Shown: piece after piece, positions 24,286 to 34,260 of the stretch
How positions within the stretch are numbered: the stretch's first letter is position 1
Layout: each line of letters starts with the position of its first letter
Translations under genes and position numbers: made by a program
The notes under the pieces: generated by a model
Database searches by the model: none
What the model saw: only the letters and a program-made list of their open reading frames with translations
Told to the model about the DNA's origin: nothing
Source: Ananas comosus
Taxonomy: Eukaryota; Streptophyta; Magnoliopsida; Poales; Bromeliaceae
Assembly (NCBI RefSeq): GCF_001540865.1
Contig: NC_033621.1
Location: forward strand, 20,434,064 to 20,498,063
Direction of reading: 5' to 3'
Length of the DNA stretch: 64,000 bases

Positions 24286-24398
24286 GCTGGATCATTACAT
24301 TTGGTATCAAAGCCCATATTATGCCTCGGCTTCTTCAAGAAGCTGGGTCATTACATTTGGTATCAAAGCCCATATTATGCCTCGGCTTCTTCGAGAAG
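24286..24398 (+). repeat. Tandem copy of TRIM LTR end plus tRNA-Met primer site
   Basis: Two 56-bp units (24286-24341 and 24342-24398) each contain gctgg(a/g)tcattaca, then TTGGTATCAAAGCCC, a tRNA-Met-type primer site, and atgcctcggcttcttc. The first unit completes the TRIM LTR interrupted at 21602. Confidence 0.65.
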
Positions 24399-24987
24399 TT
24401 TTAAGAATTCGACCCATATGGATTTACATAAAGCATACTACTCCGCCATTTTTCCTTCATCCTCTCTTTTCGAAAGTGATCGCGAAGGCCACCTACACGG
24501 AAAGTGATCGCGAAGGCCACCTGCACGGGAAGGCCCCCTGCACGACTGATATGGTGAATTTTGTGTTTTGGTTCGACAAGGTGTTTTGCTTCGATTTCCT
24601 TACGATCGAGACGGGGTGTTTTTCTTCGATTTCCTTACTATCAAAATCGAATTTGAAAGTTTGTTTAGGATGATGACAGGCATTTTTGACAAGATCAATA
24701 ATATTGATGTGGCTCAGATATGATAAGATCTTCTATTTTTCTTTTTTTAATTGTGCAAATCCTAAATTTTTAGAAAAAATTTTGGTTAATTTTCATTTTA
24801 ATTGTAGCCGAAAAATCGGAAAACCTGTACTTTTGATCGCGCGGAAGGTTAAATCACAGGAAAATGCATCTATACTTTTGATCGCACGGAAGGTTAAATC
24901 ACATCTTCTCCTCCTGCAGGAAAACGCAGAGCATAGCTTTATAGCTTTTTTTTTTAATTTTTACGCTATCGTTTTCTTTATTATTAT
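24399..24987 (+). repeat. Unrecognised duplicated segment, copy 1
   Basis: This matches 28799-29475 in the same orientation. Shared blocks include 'ccatttttccttc(a/g)tcctc', the ccccctgcacg(a/g)ctgatatgg region, several 'cttcgatttccttac' units, and gcaggaaaacgcagag. It follows a TRIM LTR and primer site, so it may be the internal region of an uncharacterised LTR element. No known domain was found in its short open frames. Confidence 0.5.
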
Positions 24988-25459
24988 TGTTGGTATTCGG
25001 CTAAATCAAATTAGCTCTGTTTATAATTGGGCTCGATCCGACGGATATTATGTTATCTAATTAGATTAGGATTAATCTCGTTTTCAAATTAAAAAGCTAA
25101 TTAGAAATAAATTCTAATGGCCTTATCTCTTACGCACCTATTAGGATGTTGAAATCCCTTATAAATATACGGGATCCCACATAAATAAAGAACGGAAAAA
25201 AAAAAAGATAACAAGAAAAACTAAGAAAACAAAAAAAAGAAACCACATCCTTCGTTAATCTATTATTCTAGAGGGACTTGAACGGTGGATTTACGATCGT
25301 GCTCGTTTGTAGTTCGATCCACCGCGGGTTCGGAGCGTTAGAAGATCTTCAAGGACGATCCAAGGGCACGTGAATCAATCTCTACGATCCCTTCATCGCG
25401 TTGTAGCACGAATCGCTTCCGCAAAAAGGTACGAACGAATACTTTCGCTGCATTCTACA
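24988..25459 (+). mobile_element. Copia-type solo LTR in an ATT tract
   Basis: The 472-bp segment starts TGTTGGTATTC and ends GCATTCTACA, flanked on both sides by ATTAT (24983-24987 and 25460-25464). A TATA box (cttataaata) lies near 25160. The U5-like end has the 'cgcttccgcaaaaagg' style. Because the flanks are within (ATT)n, the duplication is weaker evidence than usual. Confidence 0.55.
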
Positions 25460-26044
25460 ATTATTATTAGTACTATTACTATTATTATTATTATTTAAAA
25501 TTTTGAATTTGATTTTAAATTCAAATTTAGATTTTTAATTTAAATTTCAGTTTCAAAATTTTGATTTTAAATGCACATTAAAAAATCAAAATCAAATTTA
25601 AAATTTTAAATAATAATAATAATAGTAATAGTACTAATNTTGATTTTAAATTCAAATTTAGATTTTTAATTTAAATTTCAGTTTCAAAATTTTGATTTTA
25701 AATGCACATTAAAAAATCAAAATCAAATTTAAAATTTATTTTTTAGATTCAAAATTTAGATTCAATTTAAAATTTGAATTTCAATTCAAAATTTTAATTT
25801 AGTTTTAAATCAAAATTGTAGCTTTGAATTCAAATTAAAAATTTGAATTTTGGTTGGTTTAAAAATTTTAATATTAATATTGATTTCTAATTTAAATTCA
25901 AAAATTCAAAATTTTATTTTCGAGGACTAAATGAAAATTTTGTGAAGTTTAGGTACTGAAATTAATGTGTAAAAAATGTTCCAAAATTGGTGCAAAAGGA
26001 GCAATAGTTTACGGGTCAAATTCTGTAGTTAGATTCAAATTCGA
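25460..26044 (+). repeat. AT-rich segment with local duplication across an N
   Basis: Bases 25511-25605 are repeated at 25640-25735, on either side of the N at 25639. The first copy is bracketed by ~48-bp inverted arms (starting attagtactattactatta and ending in its complement). The later part (25750-25960) matches 28350-28540, a second copy of the same low-complexity block. No gene is present. Confidence 0.55.
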
Positions 26045-26050
26045 ATTATG

Positions 26051-26084
<34 letters not shown>

Positions 26085-26431
26085 TTTTCCAATCCATTCT
26101 TTCTTCCCTATTCTTTCTCCCACCACTTTCACGGCAATGGACGCCGAGGAGGCCGGCGGCGGCGGCGGCGGCGGCCACACACGCAGAATATTGCATGTTT
26201 TTAAAAAAATTTTAAGTTATTATTTTTATTTTTGTATAGAAATTTTTATTATTACTATTATTATGAGTAGAGCTAGAATGCTTTTAGAAGCACCAATTCC
26301 TTTGTGCTTCTAAGTTTCTAATCCTTGGATCTATTCCTTTATTACTAATAATCTTTGGATCAAATACGATTCCACTTATCACCACCTACCATCACCTATC
26401 ACCATCATCGAGAATATTCTAGCTCTACTCC

Positions 26432-26477
<46 letters not shown>

Positions 26478-26594
26478 TTGTACATAAATTTTTATTCTTT
26501 TCCCACCCATTCGAAATTTTAGAATCCACCATGAATCCGGCACCGAAAGCTACTTTATTTTTCCCTCGTTATCTCTCTTTTAAAAGCGATCGAA

Positions 26595-26627
<33 letters not shown>

Positions 26628-26708
26628 TTGTATGAAAATTTTTTATTTTTTTCCCACCCATTATTATTATTATTATTTTGTATAGAAAATTTTCAATATT
26701 TTCCAACC

Positions 26709-26754
<46 letters not shown>

Positions 26755-26782
26755 TTGTACAGAAATTTTTCATTCTTTTTCC

Positions 26783-26819
<37 letters not shown>

Positions 26820-27036
26820 TTGCATAAGAGTTTGTCAGCCTTTGCCCACCCATTCTTTCTTCCCTATTCTTTCTCCCACCACTTTCACAGCCATTTCTCT
26901 GGCTGACGCCCGCTGGCCATGCAAAATATATCAAGTTTTAAAAAAAAATTTAAGTTATTGTCTTTATTATTATTATTATTATTATTATTTTGTATAGAAA
27001 TTTTTATTACTATTATTATTATTATTATAATTATTA
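26045..27036 (+). repeat. Compound (ATT)n minisatellite
   Basis: At least seven (ATT)n tracts, each followed by a similar spacer of the form ttttgta(t/c)a(g)aaatttttattc and often ttcccacccatt, make a higher-order repeat. A longer spacer (ttcttccctattctttctcc) occurs twice, at 26095 and 26850. Leucine/isoleucine/tyrosine-run frames here are repeat artefacts. Confidence 0.7.
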
Positions 27037-28351
27037 GGGTTATTTGTATACACGTCCCTACAAATATAGTGAATTGTAGATATATCCCTGCAAAACGAAA
27101 ATTTCATAAGTTGTCCCTACAAAAGTCTTAAGTTATGCAGATATGCCCCTGCCGTTAGGGTCTATTAAAAAAATTTCGTTAACCACAGTTAAAAACTTAA
27201 TCATGGTTAATTAATAACGTAAATTGACGATTTTACCCTTCTTCCTCTTCCTCCTCTTTCTCTTCCATCTTCTTCGTCGCCGACGAGGGAGAATATGCTG
27301 CGGCGGCGGCGGCGACGGCAGCGGCGAACCCTCTCCCTCTTCCTCTTTCTTTTCCCTCTTCCTCTTCCCCCTTATTCTTCCCCTCCCTCTTCCTCTTCCC
27401 TCTTCTTCGTCGGGGCTGGCGAGGGAGAAGATGCGGCGGCGCCGATAATCATCGGGAAAGCTATGAGCATAGTCGCCCATCCTCCTCCTCTTCCACATCC
27501 ATCTCAGATCCCGATAATGGTCGGGGCTAAAAGAGGAACGGCGCTAATGGCGGCGCTCTTGATCGCGGCCTCCATCCTCGCTGTGACCCCGTCCTGCTTC
27601 GGCGCGACGCCGGCGAAGAAGAAGAAGACAAGGGCTCCGACGCCGCAGCAGGAGATCGGCGCGCGCAGTGGTCCTTCCTCCACCGTGTTCCCCCTCTATG
27701 GCGACGTCTATCCCCTCTATAGGCATGTTTGAATCTTGTAGACTCTTCTATGTGTCGACTATAGCTTTGCTCACAGCTTTCCTCTTTCCTCTTTCTCTCC
27801 CTCTTTCCCTCTTCTTCCTCTCCCTCTTTTATCTTCCATATTCCTTTTCTTCTTCCTTTTCCCTCTTCTTCTTCCTTTCTTTCTTTCTCTTCCCTCTTCT
27901 TTGTCGCCGACGAACCCAACCCCGTGCCGCCGTGCACTCCGGCGGCCTGAAGAGGAGAAAGGGAAGGGGTTTCCTCTTCCTCTCCCTCTTTTCCTCTTCT
28001 TCCTCTCCCTCTTCCCTCTTCCCTTTTCCTTTCCTTCTTCCTTTTCGCTCTCTTTCTTTCTTTTCCCTCTTCTTCGTCGCCGACGAACCCAACCCCGCGC
28101 CGCTGTGCACTCCGGCGGCCTGAAGAGGAGAAAGGGAAGGGGAAGAGGAATATTTTGGAGGGATATATTTGTGAGGGCAAAAAAGTCATTTCACAAGAAA
28201 ACTATTGAAAACTTAACAGTTTCCTAACAGATTCTAACCAGCATAATTTAGGACTTTTGCAGGGACAACTTATGGAATTTTCGTTTTGTCGGAATATTTC
28301 TGTAATTCACTATGTTTACAAGGACGTGTATGCAAATAACCCTAATTATTA
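27028..28351 (+). mobile_element. Pack-MULE: Mutator-like element with captured exon
   Basis: The element (27037-28342) has terminal inverted repeats of about 105 bp, starting GGGTTATTTG(T/C)ATACACGTCC. It is flanked by an exact 9-bp duplication, TAATTATTA (27028-27036 and 28343-28351), the hallmark of Mutator insertion. The centre is GC-rich and CT-rich and holds a coding fragment of a host aspartic protease (27517-27732). A ~173-bp internal duplication repeats the cgccgacgaacccaacccc block at 27906 and 28079. No transposase is present. Confidence 0.8.
27517..27732 (+). pseudogene. Captured first exon of an Asp1/nucellin-like aspartic protease
   Basis: The frame has a hydrophobic signal-peptide-like stretch (MAALLIAASILAVTPSCFG), a lysine-rich KKKKTR stretch, and then SSTVFPLYGDVYPL. 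The last motif is the start of the mature region in plant Asp1/nucellin-like aspartic proteases. It stops soon after (TGA at 27730-27732), before any DTGS active site, so it is only the 5' exon. A longer frame from 27295 runs in phase through low-complexity sequence. The fragment lies inside the Mutator-like element and was probably captured from a parent gene. Confidence 0.6.
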
Positions 28352-28613
28352 TTATATTCGATTTAAAATTTGAATTTCAATTCAAAATTTTAATTCAACT
28401 TTAAATCAAAATTATAGTTTTAAATTAAAATTTAAAATTCTAATTTTTTGGTTGCTTAAAAAATTTAAATATTAATATTAATTTCTAATTTAAATTTAAA
28501 ATTTTAAAACTTTATTTTTAGGGACTAAATGAAAGATTTGCAAAGTTTAAGAACAAAATTGATGCGTATAAAATGCCCCCAAAGTGAAAATTACCCAATT
28601 TACCCCACACTCA
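28352..28613 (+). repeat. AT-rich block, second copy
   Basis: This is a degenerate direct copy of 25750-25990, sharing 'ttgaatttcaattcaaaatt' and the 'gggactaaatgaaa' region. It links the MULE insertion site to the duplicated unrecognised segment that follows. Confidence 0.5.
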
Positions 28614-29475
28614 CCTATTTATTACGCCTCAAGTTCTGATTTTGAAAATCCGGCAAATCCGACTCGTTCTTGTATGGCTTTTTCGAGAAGCTTTAAGAAT
28701 CTGACCCATATTACGCCTATTTATTACGCCTCGGGTTCGAATTTTGGAAATCTGGCAAATCCGACTCATTCTTGTATAGCTTCTCTGAGAAGCTTTAAGA
28801 ATCCGACCCATATTACGAGGGCTCTATATAAAGTGCACCACTCTCTGCCATTTTTCCTTCGTCCTCTCTTTTCGAAAGTTTTTTTTTGTCTCAGGGAAAC
28901 AAGCGAAACAAAATTTTCGATTGGTAAAAAATGGTAGTCTCAAATCAACTGATCACGAAGACCCCCTGCACGGCTGATATGGTGAGGCAAAATTATGGAT
29001 TCATCGGTGTTTTGCTTCAGCGTTTTGCGTTTTGGTTCGATTCGGTGTTTTGTGTTTTGGTTCGATGGGGTGTTTTGCTTCGATTTACTTACGATCGAGA
29101 TGTGGTGTTTTGCTTCGATTTCCTTACAATCGAGATGGGGTGTTGTACTTCGATTTCCTTACGATCGAAATCGAATTGGAAAATTTGTTTAGGATGATGA
29201 CAATAATGTTCCTAAAGAGTATTTTTGGCAAGATCAATAACGTTGGTGTGGCTTAGATCTTGTAAGATCTTCTATTTTTCTTTTTTTAATTCTGAAAATC
29301 CTAAATTTTTAGAAAAAATTTTCATTTTGATTGTAGCCGAAAAATCGAGAATCCTGTACTTTTGATCGCGTGGATGGTTAAATCACCTCTTCTCCTGCTG
29401 CAGGAAAACGCAGAGTATAGTTTTTTTAAAATTTTTTTTTTACGCAACGGTCTTCTTTATTATTATTATTATTAT
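28614..29475 (+). repeat. Unrecognised duplicated segment, copy 2, with promoter-like TATA
   Basis: A 100-bp tandem duplication (28614-28713 and 28714-28813, unit starting cctatttattacgcctc) leads into ctctatataaagtgc at about 28822-28836, a good TATA context. An ATG at 28931 opens a short frame (MVVSNQLITKTPCTADM) ending at a possible GTGAGG donor. The rest matches 24409-24990. No family was recognised. Confidence 0.45.
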
Positions 29476-29570
29476 TATTATTATTTTGTACAGAAATTTT
29501 TCATCCTTTTTCCACCAATTATTATTATTATCATTATTATTAATAACATTTTTATTTTTATATGTTGAGT
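29458..29570 (+). repeat. (ATT)n compound tract
   Basis: Two ATT tracts are separated by ttttgtacagaaatttttcatcc, the same spacer type as in 26045-27036. Confidence 0.65.
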
Positions 29571-30994
29571 TTAGCACCTATACCATATTTACTTATCGCT
29601 CTACTTAGCTGTTTTGCATATTCAGTATCAAGCTTTAGAAGTAGAGAGGTTTGTGATTCCTTGTAAGATATATGACCTGGTTGGTCAGTGCGTTGCATCT
29701 GTTATTATGACATGGTTGGTTGGTTTCTGCATCATGTACACGTGACCTATTTGGTTGGTTCATTGTAGTGTATGGTGACCTACTTGGTCGATTTGACTCC
29801 TTTGTGGTCTATTTAGTCGGTGTGCCCCAAGGGGTAGGATTGTCAGCTGGTTGCTAGCGATTGACTTTTGAGCATTCAGCATTGATCGCCCATACTCGTT
29901 TGCATTTCACGAACACCAACGGTCTGATCCACCGTAAGAAGGTGTTTTTTTCGGAAAAGTGGTTGTAGGTGTCAACCCGTGAGCCGATAGGCTATTTGGG
30001 TTATATGCAAAGTAGAGTAGCAGTGGCACAGGCTTGAGATTTGCGGTGCGGACCAACAGAGCATTGGTTTCAGATTGGGTATTTTGGACTGGTTGTCCGG
30101 TTGATGCATACATACAGTAGCTGTAGTGTTTCATATATACATCTTGTTTTACTTATTTATCATGGCTACTGTATTACCACTATCTATACCTTTGTTTGTT
30201 TTCCGTGACTGGTGAGTACCCCTCGCCCTCGTCGGCTTGTGGTACTCACTAGGAGGGGAGACATGTGTATATGTTCTCACCCCCACCCCCATTACAGGTG
30301 ACGTCGCTCGTTCTAGTGGGACGGTTCATGAAAATCGCTCTTAGTGGTTCGGTAGAGCGTTCGGACTCGTCCATTGGTTTAAACTCTAAATTCTGTTTTC
30401 GTTAAATAATATCTTAGACATGGTTCAGTATTTTTCCTGTTAATTGAATATTTGGGTTTTCGTGAATGTAATAATGAATTTGTGGATTCTTATGAAATTA
30501 AAATAATTTTCTACCCCTCGTAGTAGCGAGTTTTTAAAAGAAAAAAGGTTTCCGTGTGGGAAACAATTTTAAAAAAATTCCTCATTGTTTTCCTAACTTA
30601 GTATTTCAAAATGAGTTTCCGAGTAGGAAACATTTTAAACTAATAGTTATGGATTTCTGAATAAACTCTGAATGTGAATCTGTTGGTGAATGGTGTATGA
30701 ATGTATGAATGTTTGTATATTCATTTGTGATGGTTGTATCCTGATTATGTATCTTGTATTTGGGCGACGCTGTGCAAATATAGGGAAAACTCTATCCGTG
30801 TGAACAGTGGACTTTCTGTATTTGTGGCGGATTTGGCATACCCTGGGGATCAGGTTTTTCCAAAGAAAAAAGGCGCTTCCACATTGCTTTTAAATAAAAA
30901 ACGGACCTCGAGGCGTTACATTTCTCCCNAAAAAAAAAAAAATTGGGCACTTTCGTTTTATTTTTAAACCAAAATGAGACCCCGGGGCGTGACA
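29571..30994 (+). mobile_element. Gypsy-type LTR fragment
   Basis: The segment ends ...ccccggggcgtgaca at 30994, as other Gypsy LTRs here do (7726 reversed, 11280). It contains repeated 'gacctatttggt' units (29670-29820), ggtgagtacccctcgccctcg, and purine-rich Gypsy-style blocks. No primer site follows, so it is a solo or truncated LTR. An N lies at 30930 beside a poly-A run. Its 5' boundary is uncertain. Confidence 0.5.
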
Positions 30995-31284
30995 GCCTAT
31001 TAGATCGAGTGCACAAATGAAAAATTTTGAATGCACGCGTTATATTGATGATGTTGTATTTTTCATCAACTAAATAATTTTTTAATTAATTCATCGTATT
31101 ATCATTATAAAAAATATTTTTATTATAATTTTTTTTTCTAAAAAAGAGATATAATTGTTTGTTATGGCTAATGTGGTGTAAATATAAAACAGTAAATTTT
31201 TTCTGCACGTACAGGAAGTCCACAGCACGGTCCACTCAATATTGTACACGTGGATTCGATATTGGAGTTGCTATCGAACCCAGT
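30995..31284. other. Unassigned AT-rich spacer
   Basis: No coding region, terminal repeat or RNA gene was seen. This is the site into which the TRIM inserted. Confidence 0.4.
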
Positions 31285-31812
31285 GAATCTGTAACGACCC
31301 AGCCCACTAGCAATAATAACTCGTTGGGCCCAACCACCGGCCCAAAATGCTTAAACCCAGTTATTAGTACTAGTATCTAAGTCTCTTATAAACCCAATGA
31401 TAACCCCTTTCCCAACCGATGTGGGACTATTGGGGTGTCACAGACTCCCCCCGTTAAGGCCCAACCGATGTGGGACTATTGGGGTGTCACAGACTCCCCC
31501 CGTTAAGGCCCTGACGTCCTCATCAGTCCAATCACACACAAAGCCCAAGAACACCAGGCAATGTGAGACTCGTCTCGCTAGCCCGTCATCCAGACCCTGG
31601 CTCAACCAAGACTCGCCACACATGTCCAGCTAGTGAACCGACTCTGATACCAAATGCAACGACCCAGCCCACTAGCGATAATAACTCGTTGGGCCCAACC
31701 ACCGGCCCAAAATACTTAAACCCAGTTATTAGTACTAGTGTCTAAGTCTCTTATAAACCCAATGACAACCCATTTCCCAACCGATGTGGGACTATTGGGG
31801 TGTCACAGAATC
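31285..31812 (-). mobile_element. Complete TRIM (miniature LTR retrotransposon) with TSD
   Basis: Two ~151-bp LTRs (31290-31441 and 31656-31807) enclose ~214 bp. On the minus strand the right LTR (start TGTGACACCCC) is followed by TTTGGTATCAGAGTC, a tRNA-Met primer site. A purine tract (ACGGGGGGAGTC) precedes the left LTR. GAATC is duplicated at 31285-31289 and 31808-31812. There is no coding capacity, as expected for a TRIM. A 49-bp tandem duplication of the LTR end plus purine tract (31442-31490) is an extra feature. Confidence 0.85.
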
Positions 31813-32025
31813 AGTATGTCTCATGCACCTTACCTAATTCTTGATGATCAGTATAGTAAAATCAAAACTTAATCCGACAAAGACTATTTAAGCAACTAGC
31901 TATTACAGGGATAGATACAAGTATGAGGATAAGAAAAATAGCGTCCAGATAAAAATTGGATTGTTTTCGAGGATAAGAAAAATAGCGTTTGGATAGATAA
32001 TATGAAATAAGAAAAATAGTGAATA
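31813..32025. other. Unassigned spacer with short repeats
   Basis: Two direct copies of 'gaggataagaaaaatagcgt' lie at about 31925 and 31970. No gene was seen. Confidence 0.4.
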
Positions 32026-32043
32026 GTTACATATAGAAAATGA

Positions 32044-32196
32044 CCGACCGTCCCTAAAGCAAGTGGCAAAGGACTTGATGGTTGGTACCCGAGACCCAAG
32101 TTCGAATCCTAGTTGATTCACATTTCTAGCTAATTTTATTTCTAAATGAAATAAACGAAGCAGGTAGCGTGCTACCTATCTCTCTCTCAAAAAAAA
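32044..32196 (+). mobile_element. tRNA-derived SINE with 18-bp target-site duplication
   Basis: A pol III A-box-like TGGCAAAGG (32064-32072) and B-box GTTCGAATCC (32100-32109) are spaced as in a tRNA. The body ends with ctatctctctctc and an A run. Flanks gttacatatagaaaatga (32026-32043) and gttatatatagaaaatga (32197-32214) differ at one base, a long duplication typical of LINE-mobilised SINEs. Confidence 0.78.
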
Positions 32197-32447
32197 GTTA
32201 TATATAGAAAATGAAGGTGTTGGTGGGGATAGTTATGTTTGATGGACCATCAATGAACTTTTCATTGTAAATTCGTGCTACAAGTTAATTTCAAACGGAG
32301 GTATAAGGGATCGCACAATACCGCTATTATGGAAACTGAAAATACCTCTAAAAGTAAAGATCTTCACATAGTTCTTAGGAGAAGGGTCCTAACGGTAGAT
32401 AACCTTCTCAAGAGGGGATGGACAAGCGAACAAAGGTGTGTGCTATG

Positions 32448-32773
32448 TGTAACGATCCGGCTCACTAGTAATAATAACTCGTTAAGTTCAAACCATTAGC
32501 TGAAAATGCTTAAGCCTAGTTATTATTACTAGGATCCATAGTCTCTTATATACCCAATCACGACTTAGTTCCTATTCAATGTGGGATTATTGGGGTGTCA
32601 CAGGCTCCCCCCATTTAGGCCTTGATGTCCTCGTCAGTCCAATCAAACACAGCCCAAGATCATTAGGTGATGGGAGGCCCGCCTCACACTTCCAGCCGAT
32701 GAATCGGTTATGATACCAAATGTAACGACCCGACCTGTTAGTAATTATAATTCGTTGAGCCCAAACCATTAAC
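32448..32773 (-). mobile_element. Second TRIM copy, diverged and truncated at an N
   Basis: The left LTR (32448-32602), a purine tract (ccccccatt reversed), a shorter internal part (32603-32720) and the start of a right LTR (32721-32773) follow the plan of the intact TRIM at 31290. The primer region still shows tgataccaaatg on the plus strand. The N at 32774 and a poly-A run end it. Confidence 0.75.
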
Positions 32774-32774
32774 N

Positions 32775-33085
32775 GAAAAAAAAAAAAAAAAAAAATTGTG
32801 GGTGAAGTAATCATAATCGAAATTGATTAGATTTGGATTTATACAATCCGAATAGGTCTCATGTTGACCATAAAATTTTTGGGCCAATAATTATAATTTA
32901 AATTTACAAAAGGCCTATTCATAAATGTGACTTATGGGCTCATGAAAGCCCTTTAAGATTTTAGGCCTATATAAAAATTCGGACCTCATCTCAGCCCAAT
33001 GAATATTCGTGCCGAATAAGTTTCATCTAAGTGGGCCCAATTTCAGCCCAGTTCATGAAATCACTGCCCACATTTTCACCCACAT
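32775..33085. other. Unassigned, possibly LTR-derived
   Basis: AT-rich sequence with a TATA-like gcctatataaaaattcgg near 32965. No gene was seen. Confidence 0.3.
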
Positions 33086-34260
33086 TTAAAAATTCAATTC
33101 GATTCGAAATTCGATTCAAAATTTGAATTTCAAATTTCGAATTCCCAACCAACAACCCATTTAAAATTTAAATTTTGAATTTCGAATTCCCAACCAACAA
33201 CCCATTTAAAATTTGAATTTCGAATTTCGGATTCCCAACCAACAACCCATTTAAAATTCGAATTTTGAATTTTGAATTCCCAACCAATTCCCAACATATC
33301 TTCCAACAACCCATTCAAAATTCGAATTGCGAATTTTGAATTCCCAACCAATTCACAACATATCCTCCAACAACCCATTCAAAATTCGAATTTCGAATTT
33401 CGAATTTTGAATTCCCAACCAATTCTCAACATATCCTCCAACAACCCATTCAAATTTCGAATTTCGAATTTCGAATTTTGAATTCCCAACCAATTCTCAA
33501 CATATCCTCCAACAATCCATTCAAAATTCGAATTTGGAATTTCGAATTTCAAATTTCCAACCAATTCTCAAAATACCCTCCAACAACCCATTCAAAATTC
33601 GTCCTAACCGATTTCCAAAATACCCTTCAACCATCCAACAAACCATTCAAAATTCGAATTTCGAATTTTGAATTCCCAACCGATTTCCAAAATACCCTCC
33701 AACCATCCAACAAACCATTCAAAATTCGAATTTCGAATTTTGAATTCCCAACCGATTTCCAAAATACCCTCCAACCATCCAACAAACCATTCAAAATTCG
33801 AATTTCGAATTTTGAATTCCCAACCGATTTCCAAAATACCCTCCAACCATCCAACAAACCATTCAAAATTCGAATTTCGAATTTTGAATTCCCAACCGAT
33901 TTCCAAAATACCCTCCAACCATCCAACAAACCATTCAAAATTCGAATTTCGAATTTTGAATTCCCAACCGATTTCCAAAATACCCTCCAACCATCCAACA
34001 AACCATTCAAAATTCGAATTTCGAATTTTGAATTCCCAACCGATTTCCAAAATACCCTCCAACCATCCAACAAACCATTCAAAATTCGGATTTCGAATTT
34101 CGAATTCCCAACCGATTTTCAAAATACCCTCCAACCATCCAACAAATCATTCAAAATTCGAATTTCGAATTTTGAATTCCCAACCACTCCCCAAATATCC
34201 TCCAACCATTCAACAAATAATTCAAAATTCAAATTTCGAATTTTGAATTCTTAACTAACT
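33086..34260 (+). repeat. 72-bp minisatellite (about eight units) with related shorter units
   Basis: From 33603 to 34178 a 72-bp unit (starting cccaaccgatttccaaaata) repeats about eight times with few differences. Upstream (33100-33602) related units of about 45-70 bp share the 'ttcgaatttcgaattttgaa' core. Because 72 is divisible by three, open frames run through on both strands (for example the repeated residues SQPISKIPSNHPTN). These are not treated as genes. Confidence 0.85.

Noticed and set aside
26628..27131. Leu/Tyr/Ile-rich frames
   Set aside because: Direct translation of (ATT)n tracts.
31290..31441. Possible Cassandra element with 5S rRNA-derived LTR
   Set aside because: Only a short resemblance (taagcattttgggc) to 5S RNA was seen; the conserved 5S promoter boxes are not evident.
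33603..34178. Regular repeat spacing reminiscent of a CRISPR array
   Set aside because: Units are contiguous with no variable spacers, and the genome is a plant nuclear one.
33478..34254. Long open frames of repeated 24-residue units on both strands
   Set aside because: The 72-bp repeat length is a multiple of three, so several frames stay open. Nothing else supports coding.
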